Shown here piece by piece: positions 28,343 to 34,915 of a DNA stretch of 64,000 nucleotides. The DNA is taken from positions 1,488,001 through 1,552,000 of the forward strand of contig NZ_BCWX01000001.1 of the NCBI RefSeq assembly GCF_001894805.1, in the 5' to 3' direction. The position numbers and the translations under genes are program-made. Numbering within the stretch: position 1 is the first letter of the stretch; each line of letters opens with the position of its first letter. The DNA is from Rhodococcus globerulus NBRC 14531 (GTDB lineage: Bacteria; Actinomycetota; Actinomycetes; Mycobacteriales; Mycobacteriaceae). The notes under the pieces were generated by a model that was not told the origin of the DNA, did no database searches, and saw only the letters and a program-made list of their open reading frames with translations.

Positions 28343-28606
28343 TTACTTGCGATACCGGTCGATGAATCTGGTAAGCAATTCGACACGTACAGGGTTGATG
28401 CAATGCACGTGGATCTCCCTCGGCCACACACTGTTTTCGCGCATCCAGCGAATGACCGAGCGTGTGGTGTCATCGCCGCCCAGGTTGTAATCAAGAGAGA
28501 CTCGTTCCACCATGCCGAAACAGAGTGCGTCGATAGCTCCGGAACTGGTCTTTGCCCACGTCCACCCATCTGGCGGTTTCCGTAAGTTGTCGACCCAGAG
28601 GTTCAT
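28343..28606 (-). CDS. Cyclic-phosphate-processing receiver (cREC-like) domain protein
   Basis: 87 residues from ATG 28606. The sequence NLWVDNLRKPPDGWTWAKTSSGAIDALCFGMVERVSLDYNLGGDDTTRSVIRWMREN...EIHVHCINPVRVE follows the cREC pattern: LWLDDxRxxPxGW near the start, SLDxDLG mid-protein and IHVHSxNPVG late. Here one Asp of the usual DD pair is Asn. In published domain surveys cREC-type domains occur in predicted conflict/signalling systems. A start at 28645 is possible. It lies in the relic next to the live element. Confidence 0.6.
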   Translation of the reverse strand: MNLWVDNLRKPPDGWTWAKTSSGAIDALCFGMVERVSLDYNLGGDDTTRSVIRWMRENSVWPREIHVHCINPVRVELLTRFIDRYRK

Positions 28607-29326
28607 TGTGTATCCGTGGCTATGTTCGGTTGCATTGCTAACCATCTCTCGAAACGGGGGCGAAAGTCCAGCACCTAAGGTGGGCGAGTCGCAAGTGCTG
28701 TCGGTCCCGAAGTCTGTGGGGTGTTAGTCGGTCGGGGTAAGCGACCTAAGGAATTCCTCCCAACAGTCGCTGCGTGTGAGCAACTCTGGGCAGCCTGCAA
28801 ATACGAATCGGCTGCCATCTGTCCCGATCGTCTTGTTCGGAAACCTGGCACGAACCTGTGCGCAGGCCTACGGTTAGGAATGCGAGGCAAGACATGAGGG
28901 GTCAGCTCAGCACGGAAAGAGGGTCCCCACGTTGTGTGCTCAACGCGGATGACGACAAAGGCCCCCACCCTCAGCGACTGAGAGTGGGGGCATCGTTCAT
29001 TGAAGCGAAATCCCCCGACATGGAAGAAGTCCCGAACGACATCGGTTCCTGTGGGCTGTGTGCTCAACCGGCAAGAACCTGAACCGCGCGGTTGCGAGGC
29101 CGCATGCTCGCCCCGGCCGTCGCGGCCTGCGAGTCATGTACCCACTTGGCCGTGATCGAAACGAGACCTATGCAGCCCTGCCCGCTATTTGCCCTGCGTG
29201 AGCAATTCTGTGCGGTGGGCTCTTCCAATCCCGTGCGCCCCGGTCGGGTGAAACCGGGGGTGAACCCGCCACCAAAACTGGACCACAGTCCGACAGAGCC
29301 AGACAACCCATGGCACACTCCCAGCT
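28607..29326. other. 720-bp stretch with no convincing gene
   Basis: Short frames on both strands lack ribosome sites and have erratic composition. The only clear structure is the long hairpin at 28961-28991. The stretch is probably decayed mobile DNA. Confidence 0.5.
28961..28991. terminator. Long hairpin in relic region
   Basis: 14-bp arms, GCCCCCACcCTCAG and CTGAGaGTGGGGGC, one mismatch, 3-base loop CGA. There is no U-run on either side (ATCGTTCATT to the right). It may be an old terminator or a structured RNA end. Confidence 0.55.
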
Positions 29327-29503
29327 ATGTGGTGGATTGTCGGAGTTGTCGCCGTTTGGATCGTCGTAGGCGCGTTGTCCGCGGTCTGGATCGGCCGCGC
29401 AATCAGCCACACCGACCTCGAAGAATCAGCCGCCGAACTGCGGCGAGCAGAAAGGCGTGAGATGCGGCACGCCGGATGCGACAAGCCCCGCCAGGGTGAC
29501 TAG
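29327..29503 (+). CDS. 58-residue membrane protein with GRAI-SH motif
   Basis: ATG 29327 to TAG 29501-29503. Starts MWWIVGVVAVWIVVGALSAV, then WIGRAISHTDLEESAAEL and a charged tail with one Cys. One membrane helix followed by an amphipathic helix. Related at the helix exit to the 38-residue protein at 28041. No strong ribosome site. Its stop overlaps the stop of a gene fragment on the other strand. Confidence 0.5.
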   Translation: MWWIVGVVAVWIVVGALSAVWIGRAISHTDLEESAAELRRAERREMRHAGCDKPRQGD

Positions 29504-29815
29504 TTCGAACCTTGGATCTGTGCCCACGTCGCGCCGGACAGCAAAGTGCGACCAGACGTTCCATGCTGAACCGTGAGCCCGGCATTGGCCGCCGACATGT
29601 AAACGGTCAGCCTCTGCCCTCTTCGCCGACCAATCCACAACTGAGCCAATGTGCGCACCGTCGAGTCGTCGATCGTAGCTTCAGGCAGGAGTACCTCGTC
29701 GCCGGACAGTCAAGGTTCTGCCACGTGTTCGTAGCGAGTGCCGCGTTGGCATATGAGATGACTTTCGACGACCTAGACAGCGATGAGCTACCCGCGTTCG
29801 GGTTCTCGGACGGAT
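29500..29815 (-). pseudogene. Frameshifted 3' fragment of an unrecognised gene
   Basis: On the minus strand two adjoining frames read as one orderly protein: YPSENPNAGSSSLSRSS...TNTWQNL, then after a one-base shift near 29717-29722 LSGDEVLLPEATIDDSTVRTLA...GLTVQHGTSGRTLLSG, ending at TAG 29500. The 5' end stops where the integrase fragment begins, so the gene was cut by a deletion. It might be a phage structural or cargo gene; I do not recognise it. Confidence 0.55.
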
Positions 29816-29920
29816 AGCGCCAAGACAACCCTCCATGTCTACGGGCACATGTGGCCCGACGCAGACGAGTCCACCCGCTCTGCGATCGATGCTGGGATCG
29901 CGAAGCGGGTGGACTCGGCT
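29816..29920 (+). pseudogene. 3' remnant of a tyrosine integrase
   Basis: 35 codons (SAKTTLHVYGHMWPDADEST...KRVDSA) match the C-terminus of the intact integrase at 37659-38801, including the catalytic Tyr in VYGHMW; I count about 10 differences in 105 bases. The stop codon is lost (GCTAAAGG instead of GCTTAATC). It is followed, like the live integrase, by GTGCAGGTCAGC and the 25-bp att core. Confidence 0.85.
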
Positions 29921-29981
29921 AAAGGTACTGCGGACGGAGGGCTAGACCTGCGAACTGCTGTGCAGGTCAGCCACTCCACCG

Positions 29982-30006
29982 GGATCACACGTCGTAGTAG
30001 AGCTCG
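29982..30006. repeat. attL core (copy of glnA 3' end)
   Basis: 25 bases, beginning GGATCACACGTCGTAGTAG, identical to 38870-38894. They encode the last residues and stop of glnA when read on the minus strand. A 12-base GTGCAGGTCAGC lies ten bases to the left, as it does (nine bases away) at the right end. Confidence 0.85.
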
Positions 30007-30107
30007 GACTGCGTTCTTGGTGTTTGCAGTAGTTGGCATCGATTGGCGAAACTAATCTACCTGCGGATATGCCGTTTATTGAGTTGGCATGATCTGAGGT
30101 GTTTCGG

Positions 30108-30135
30108 ATCTACTGCGTACCGACTGCGTACCGAA
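30108..30135. repeat. Left arm-type repeat pair
   Basis: 28 bases containing ACTGCGTACCGA twice in tandem. The same 28 bases, with T for C at two matching positions, follow the integrase stop at 38801-38828. Paired direct repeats near both ends are typical arm-binding sites of tyrosine integrases. Confidence 0.7.
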
Positions 30136-30657
30136 TCAGCGTGCAAGTGCCCTATCTCGAATTGCTTCAACTAACTTCTCGCACGGTTCTCGCGAAGCCC
30201 AGTGCTCATCCTTTTCGAAGGGGAGATTTACGCTCACGCCATCGGGGAATGAGACAGAGTAGTTGGGGAGCAGAGAGCGTTCACCTCTCTGGGTTTTACC
30301 TCCACTCGCAGAGTCAAACGAGAGCGAGGCGATGCTCGAGATTTCTCGCACCCACCCACTAATCTCAACAGGACCCCAGGAGTCGTGGAAGCGATCTTCT
30401 TCCTCTTGATCGATACCCTTTGGGTACATAGCTCGCATGTATGCAATTCGGTCCACTGTCAAGAACACGCCTCGCCACTCGTCACCGTGGTCGGAGGGGT
30501 AACCGCGTTGTACGAGTGCTGAACTTTCTGGTCGCCGATCAGCCCAAACAGGCAGGACGTCCACGACGCAGGTGGAGTGCGATATCCGGCACTGGTGTGG
30601 CCGGGGATGTTTTCCCAAAATGCTTGTGTTGGCTTCATGGGGCAGAGTCTTGCACAC
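30136..30657 (-). CDS. Unrecognised protein, possible cargo gene
   Basis: Up to 173 residues; the start is uncertain. The last about 110 residues look coding: FLTVDRIAYMRAMYPKGIDQEEEDRFHDSWGPVEISGWVREISSIASLSFDSASG...LLPNYSVSFPDGVSVNLPF. No family recognised. It ends exactly at the left arm repeat, i.e. it is the outermost gene of the element, a usual place for cargo such as anti-phage genes. Confidence 0.5.
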   Translation of the reverse strand: MCKTLPHEANTSILGKHPRPHQCRISHSTCVVDVLPVWADRRPESSALVQRGYPSDHGDEWRGVFLTVDRIAYMRAMYPKGIDQEEEDRFHDSWGPVEISGWVREISSIASLSFDSASGGKTQRGERSLLPNYSVSFPDGVSVNLPFEKDEHWASREPCEKLVEAIRDRALAR

Positions 30658-30896
30658 CGTAAACTGGGCGGTCGTTTCGTAACGAGAGGCACAGCAAAAG
30701 GCCTACCCCCGATGCCCCTGTGGTGGAAAAACTTCGGGGAGAGAAGTCCTGACTGGCCAGCGCAGGGAGTCAGGCGGTAGGGGCCTCCCCAGCGATCGGG
30801 ACGCCCCTAGGCTCGGGAACTTTCCGAACAAGGTGACCGTTCAGTTTGTACGGACCGATCCGCGTCCGCTGTCTCAACCGTTTCTAGGGGCTGTTA

Positions 30897-31112
30897 GTGA
30901 ATCTCATCCCGATCCCACAATCCACCAATGTTCTAGCCGCTGGCTATGAACCGACAACGAGCACTCTGGTCGTCGAATTCCATAAGAATCGCCGCTACTC
31001 GTACGCCGACGTGCCCATTGCGCTATTCCATGAGCTCACAGACGGGCATCCCCACCCTTGGACACGCACCGGTCCGCGGATCAAGGCTCACGTCGCAACA
31101 CCGATCCACTAA
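30897..31112 (+). CDS. KTSC-domain protein
   Basis: 71 residues from GTG 30897 with AGGGG eight bases upstream. The KTSC pattern is clear: S-T-N-V-L-A-A-G-Y-E-P-x-x-x-T-L-V-V-E-F, then RRYSYADVPIALFHEL. KTSC domains occur alone or fused in phages and some tRNA synthetase-like proteins; their role is unclear. The only rightward gene in this half of the element; it ends at a shared terminator. Confidence 0.75.
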   Translation: MNLIPIPQSTNVLAAGYEPTTSTLVVEFHKNRRYSYADVPIALFHELTDGHPHPWTRTGPRIKAHVATPIH

Positions 31113-31128
31113 CTACCTCGGGGGTAGA

Positions 31129-31164
31129 GAAGCACCCCGACTCGTTTCTGAGCCGGGGTGCTTC
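31129..31164. terminator. Bidirectional terminator between KTSC and capsid genes
   Basis: Perfect 11-bp stem, GAAGCACCCCG with CGGGGTGCTTC, 14-base loop. It separates the convergent KTSC and capsid genes. Confidence 0.8.
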
Positions 31165-31179
31165 GTTGTGCGGCCTGGA

Positions 31180-32376
31180 TCAGGCAGCGGCAGTGGCCAT
31201 CTTGACGATGCCGAGAGGCTGGTAGACCTCGGTCTCGAATCGACCTTCGCACCGTGCGCGGATCTGGTTGCGCTGGAAGTCGTCGCCCACAGCTTCGGAC
31301 CACCGGGTCTCGATGCCCTGAGTGTCCGTCGCTACGTCCACCGATGCGAGGTCGAGCAATGCGCCGGCCTTGACTGCGAGCTGGTTCGAGGTGACCACCG
31401 GGACGCCCCACAGCTTCTGCGCGGCGCGGTCGACAGGACCACCGAGTTCGAGACTGCCGGCCGTGTCGGTGCGAGCGAGTTCGAGCGACTCCCAATCGTC
31501 AGGCGAGAGGATGAAGATGCCCGCGGTGTGGCCGCTCTTCTCCATCTTCGTAATGCTCTTACGCGTGGTGGTCAGCAGGTCGGTGGCGAACACCTGGGCC
31601 TGGATGCCGGACGTGGTCAGGATGCCCTTCAGTTCGGTTGCGTTACCGGCGCCGTAGAGCACCTGGCGCTCGAGTTCGAGGCGCAGGCCGTAGAGCAGCT
31701 CGAGTTCGACGAACTGGTTCAGGTTCGCTGCGTCCTTGAGCCAGTATTCGTGCATCGGCTCGGAGAGATGAGCGACGACCTTGAGCTTGCCCTCGATGCG
31801 TTCGAGGCTCATCGTCGAGGTGGGCTTGAGTGCGCCGGGTGCGACCACAGCGGCGTTCATGTCGCGGGCGTTCTGGCGGAGGTACTCGAACTGCGGTCCG
31901 GTCTGGCGCAGGTTTAGAACGTCGAGGATGCTCGTCGGCACCTGCTCGAGAACGATGGGCGATTCGGACAGCAGCGGTGTTGCCACTGCGGATTGACCCG
32001 ATGGGAGCAGTGCCTTTTCGCCGTTGCGCTCACCCTGCATGGTGCCGGCGACCTTGCGAGCGAAGGACTTGACGGACTTCCCGGTCAGACCAAGGTGCTT
32101 ACCCTTCGGTGCTTCCTCGTCGTCAGGTCCGGCCGGCGTCGTGCCGACTGCCTTGGCGAGCGAGTTCGCGGCAGAGATGATCGCTGCATCCTCGGTGGCG
32201 ACGTTCAGGCTCTTGACGAGATCCTCGGCCTGGGTCTTGTACTTATCGAACTCGGTGCGCTCCTCGTCGGTGAGTGCGCGGTCCTCGTCTGCGGCCTTGG
32301 TAGCGATGGACGTCATGCCCTTCGACGCTTCTGCGGCTTGGGACTTGAGGCGGGCGATGCGAATGCTGGATGCCAT
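31180..32376 (-). CDS. HK97-family major capsid protein
   Basis: 398 residues. N-terminal about 100 residues form the charged helical delta/scaffold region (DEDRALTDEERTEFDKYKTQAEDLVKSL); then the HK97 fold: DVLNLRQTGPQFEYLRQN, LAHLSEPMHEYWL, YGLRLELERQVLYGAGNATELKGIL, ILSPDDWESLE, VVTSNQLAVKAGALLD. The protease gene upstream probably trims the N-terminus. AAAGG eight bases before ATG. Equivalent to Rv1576c/Rv2650c in phiRv1/phiRv2. Confidence 0.93.
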   Translation of the reverse strand: MASSIRIARLKSQAAEASKGMTSIATKAADEDRALTDEERTEFDKYKTQAEDLVKSLNVATEDAAIISAANSLAKAVGTTPAGPDDEEAPKGKHLGLTGKSVKSFARKVAGTMQGERNGEKALLPSGQSAVATPLLSESPIVLEQVPTSILDVLNLRQTGPQFEYLRQNARDMNAAVVAPGALKPTSTMSLERIEGKLKVVAHLSEPMHEYWLKDAANLNQFVELELLYGLRLELERQVLYGAGNATELKGILTTSGIQAQVFATDLLTTTRKSITKMEKSGHTAGIFILSPDDWESLELARTDTAGSLELGGPVDRAAQKLWGVPVVTSNQLAVKAGALLDLASVDVATDTQGIETRWSEAVGDDFQRNQIRARCEGRFETEVYQPLGIVKMATAAA

Positions 32377-32393
32377 GATGACAACCTTTCGTG

Positions 32394-32972
32394 TCAGAGA
32401 TTGGATGCGGCGACGGCGAGGCTCAGTTCGAGCTCAGCCGCTTTCGCGAGGTATTGGGGGTAGTCCGGCTTGGGTGCGGCTTTGACTGCCACGATGGAGG
32501 TCTCGGGATTCGCACCCTGTGGTACGAGTGAGACTTCGTAGAGCTTGAGCTTGCGAAGCTCGTTGGCGCTCTTACCGTCTGCGGTCTTGACCTTGGCGCT
32601 GTCCTGCACCTCGTAGGCGAAGGACATCTCGGAGAGCCTGCGACCCTTGACGAGTCGGTAGACCTGCTGCCCCTTGGGTGATTCGAGGTCGAGTTGCGCG
32701 GTGACGAGTAGTCCTCGGTCGTCTTCCTTGGCAGAGACGACGTGGCCCACGTTGTAGTCCGGGTCGTCGTCGCGGTGGCCGTAGAGCACCGGGATGTTGC
32801 CTTCGGATGTGGCCCAGGACTTGAGCGAGTCGGCGAATGCGCCCTTGGCTGTGATGTCTCCGTGGAGATCGACATTGCCGAAGATGCTGGCGTAGCCGAC
32901 GAATTGGCCTTCGTCGAGGCCTTGCTTGGTGCCGACGCGTAGGTCGGTCAACCTGATGGATTTGTGGTGCAT
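32394..32972 (-). CDS. HK97-family prohead protease
   Basis: 192 residues, herpesvirus-assemblin-like serine protease fold. Seen: FVGYASIFGNVDLHGDITAKGAFADSLK at the start, PVLYGHRDDDPDYNVGHVV with the catalytic His, and RLSEMSFAYEVQDS with the catalytic Ser. AAGGAG lies four bases before ATG. Cleaves the capsid precursor; the capsid gene starts 17 bases downstream. Confidence 0.93.
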   Translation of the reverse strand: MHHKSIRLTDLRVGTKQGLDEGQFVGYASIFGNVDLHGDITAKGAFADSLKSWATSEGNIPVLYGHRDDDPDYNVGHVVSAKEDDRGLLVTAQLDLESPKGQQVYRLVKGRRLSEMSFAYEVQDSAKVKTADGKSANELRKLKLYEVSLVPQGANPETSIVAVKAAPKPDYPQYLAKAAELELSLAVAASNL

Positions 32973-33140
32973 GAGTCTCCTTGCCCGAGTGCGGGCGATA
33001 TGAGAAGGGTTGCGCGGTGCGCGATTTCGGGAGCTGACGGATAACTTCTCGCGTGCTCTACCTGGACTGTCTTGCGTGGTGCTTGCGGCCGGCGCAATGG
33101 CGGGCGGCGTGCATCTGGCTGACTGTCGAGGTTGAGCCTA

Positions 33141-33305
33141 TCAGAATGCTCCTCTGCGCCAGAGCCTTTCATCCCAGTGGTCAGCGGCAATGGCCGACAT
33201 TTCGGCTGTCTCGTTGGGCTTCGGCGGCCATGCGTTGCTGTGGTCGCGAAGTACGACAGTGACGGTTTCCTCGGGTGTCTCGGAGTCGTCAGGCTTGCTG
33301 GTCAT
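33141..33305 (-). CDS. 54-residue hypothetical element protein
   Basis: ATG 33305 to TGA 33141: MTSKPDDSETPEETVTVVLR and then DHSNAWPPKPNETAEMSAIA, acidic. The start overlaps the 3' end of the 98-residue gene by 17 bases, and composition is gene-like. Unrecognised; by position between DUF-type genes and the protease it could be an assembly factor. Confidence 0.55.
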   Translation of the reverse strand: MTSKPDDSETPEETVTVVLRDHSNAWPPKPNETAEMSAIAADHWDERLWRRGAF

Positions 33306-33585
33306 GGGTCAGGTCTCCGTTCAGGGATGCGTCGAGCAGGGTCATGTTCAAGGTCTTGCGGGCACCGTCTTCGCCGACAGTTCCGACAAGCAGTTCGATC
33401 ACTGCGGCAGCGAGTGCGGCAAGCAGTCCTTGCAGTCCTCCGGGCGCTCGGTTGGCGCCGTCGAGGATTCGGATAGTGGCGTCTTCGTCGTTGTCGAGGC
33501 AGGCGAGCAGCAGGGTCGCGGCTCGGGCCTGGTCGCTCACAGGCGATTGTGTGGGCAGTTCTGCGGAGGTCGATTCGTCGGGCAT
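33289..33585 (-). CDS. 98-residue hypothetical element protein
   Basis: ATG 33585 with GAAAGGA eight bases upstream. Mostly helical: ARAATLLLACLDNDEDATIRILDGA and GLLAALAAAVIELLVGTVG. Unrecognised. Part of the leftward element operon. Confidence 0.65.
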   Translation of the reverse strand: MPDESTSAELPTQSPVSDQARAATLLLACLDNDEDATIRILDGANRAPGGLQGLLAALAAAVIELLVGTVGEDGARKTLNMTLLDASLNGDLTHDQQA

Positions 33586-33743
33586 CGTCGCGTCCTTTCG
33601 TGGGTGATATTGATCGTTCTGGGTGGTCCTCGTCGGGCCTCTGCACGTAGCTCTGCACGTCGGGGGGATATGCGGGACTTGGCGAGCGCAGTGGAGTCCG
33701 AAGATGGAGCGTCACAGCGATGGTGACGCCCCTCCCCTTGCCG

Positions 33744-33998
33744 TCAGGTGGGGTCGCACTGCCCCTGAGCTGGATGGATAGACCGGTTGGGGGTGGGTGT
33801 CGAGTAGGCCATCGACTCCACCACGTCCACGAGACGGTCAGCGAGAGCCAGCGCCTCGTTCGGACGGATGCTGACCGCGCCGACGATGACCAGTCCGTCG
33901 CTGTCAGCCTTGACGCAGACCAGCGGTAGATGCTTGCGGCAGCGGTCATATCCTCGGCGGGTGTCGTGGCCGCAATGCGGTTCGGCGCATTTGGTCAC
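33744..33998 (-). CDS. Small Cys/His-rich element protein
   Basis: 84 residues from GTG 33998, which overlaps the previous stop (GTGA). N-terminal CAEPHCGHDTRRGYDRCRKH may be a zinc knuckle. The rest is VVIVGAV-type strands and a helix. Unrecognised. Confidence 0.6.
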   Translation of the reverse strand: MTKCAEPHCGHDTRRGYDRCRKHLPLVCVKADSDGLVIVGAVSIRPNEALALADRLVDVVESMAYSTPTPNRSIHPAQGQCDPT

Positions 33999-34192
33999 TG
34001 CTCACTCCACCTCTTCTGCGCTTCGAGGACGATGATCTTGGCCTCGAGCACCACGATCTCGTCGTTCATCTCGTCGAGGATTTCTTGCGCCTCGGCCGTC
34101 GACAGGTCGGTCCATCGTTTGCCGCGGCGTGACATCGTGGACTCGTTCACACGGCGGTACTCATCGAGGCTGAGATTCGTTGGGATCTTCAC
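33995..34192 (-). CDS. 65-residue coiled-coil-like element protein
   Basis: GTG 34192 overlaps the whiB stop (GTGA); its own stop overlaps the next GTG. Text AEAQEILDEMNDEIVVLEAKIIVLEAQKRW has heptad-like Leu/Ile spacing, so a short coiled coil is likely. Unrecognised. Confidence 0.6.
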   Translation of the reverse strand: MKIPTNLSLDEYRRVNESTMSRRGKRWTDLSTAEAQEILDEMNDEIVVLEAKIIVLEAQKRWSEQ

Positions 34193-34470
34193 GCTGTTCT
34201 CCTTGCTGTGAGATCGATGGTTGGTTGTCCGGCCCAGATGCCGGAGATGTGATCGAGGTGTTCGAGCGCTACCTCACGGCAGGCTGCGATCACAGGGCAG
34301 CGTCGACAGATGGCGACAGCTTGGGAGTGCCGGGTCAGGCGATCGGCAACGCACTCGTCTTCGAGGTGTTCATCGAACAGGTCGTGGTGTCCGACGCACG
34401 CGGCACCGACAAGCCTGGGATCGAACAGAGCCTGTAGCTCTGAGGCGGGTGGCAGTTTCTTTTTGGTCAT
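34189..34470 (-). CDS. WhiB-family iron-sulfur regulator carried by the element
   Basis: 93 residues from ATG 34470. The four cluster Cys are present: Cys in GAACVG, one in the DECVADRL segment, and CRRCPVIAAC, followed by the G-I-W-A-G turn (usual GVWGG) and a short basic tail TARRTA. WhiB-like proteins bind a 4Fe-4S cluster and act with sigma factor SigA. Phage-borne WhiB copies, for example in mycobacteriophage TM4, can alter host regulation and superinfection. Overlaps both neighbours by four bases. Confidence 0.85.
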   Translation of the reverse strand: MTKKKLPPASELQALFDPRLVGAACVGHHDLFDEHLEDECVADRLTRHSQAVAICRRCPVIAACREVALEHLDHISGIWAGQPTIDLTARRTA

Positions 34471-34637
34471 CGGTATCGCGTCCCGAGTCCTGAAACCGTC
34501 TTCATCAGATGGGGCCGGCATTGAAGGCAGGGCACAGGGTGGTCGTCGAGGTCTGTCCCCAACCACCCGCCTTCGCAGTCCGGGTTGTGTAGACGTGTCG
34601 AGGTTTCCGGCAGATCGTCGCCGTAGCGGTCTTTCAC
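34467..34637 (-). CDS. 56-residue Cys-containing element protein
   Basis: GTG 34637 overlaps the previous stop; the stop overlaps the whiB ATG. HNPDCEGGW and VPCLQCRPHL could form a small zinc site. Unrecognised; coding is supported by four-base overlaps on both sides. Confidence 0.55.
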   Translation of the reverse strand: MKDRYGDDLPETSTRLHNPDCEGGWLGTDLDDHPVPCLQCRPHLMKTVSGLGTRYR

Positions 34638-34915
34638 ATCGAGGTCCGTTCGTCGTCGGCAAGCGGCTTGTCGGGTGGCAATGGCAGAGGGATCACGTTG
34701 GGGTAATCCGCGTAGGTCGATTGCGCGAGAGACCAGCACGGCGGGCAAGGGCAGGTGCTGTAGTGGTAGGTCGGTCTGCCGTCGATCTCGGGTAGCGGCT
34801 CATCCCACATCGCCAGGGCTTCGGAACGTCTCCACTCCCATTGCCCGCCCCTACCGAGCTGGACTATCCACCGGCACGCGCAGGGTTCGAGATCGCATTT
34901 CTCGCATGCGCTCAT
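34634..34915 (-). CDS. 93-residue Cys-rich element protein
   Basis: ATG 34915 overlaps the DUF3631 gene stop. N-terminal CEKCDLEPCACRW and mid CPCPPCW give seven Cys, probably metal-binding. Unrecognised. Confidence 0.6.
   Translation of the reverse strand: MSACEKCDLEPCACRWIVQLGRGGQWEWRRSEALAMWDEPLPEIDGRPTYHYSTCPCPPCWSLAQSTYADYPNVIPLPLPPDKPLADDERTSM

Larger units (their letters stand above)
29500..29981. mobile_element. Relic of an older element at the glnA site
   Basis: Contains the integrase 3' remnant and the broken gene fragment, ending at the left att copy of the live element. Its left border was not found; small genes back to about 27.7 kb, including the cREC-like gene, may also belong to it. 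Confidence 0.6.

Noticed and set aside
28120..28365. Rightward 81-codon frame overlapping the cREC-like gene
   Set aside because: No recognisable layout; it conflicts with the better-supported cREC-like gene and the 28041 gene.
28675..29067. Leftward 130-codon frame in the relic region
   Set aside because: It runs through the 28961-28991 hairpin, has erratic composition and no ribosome site.
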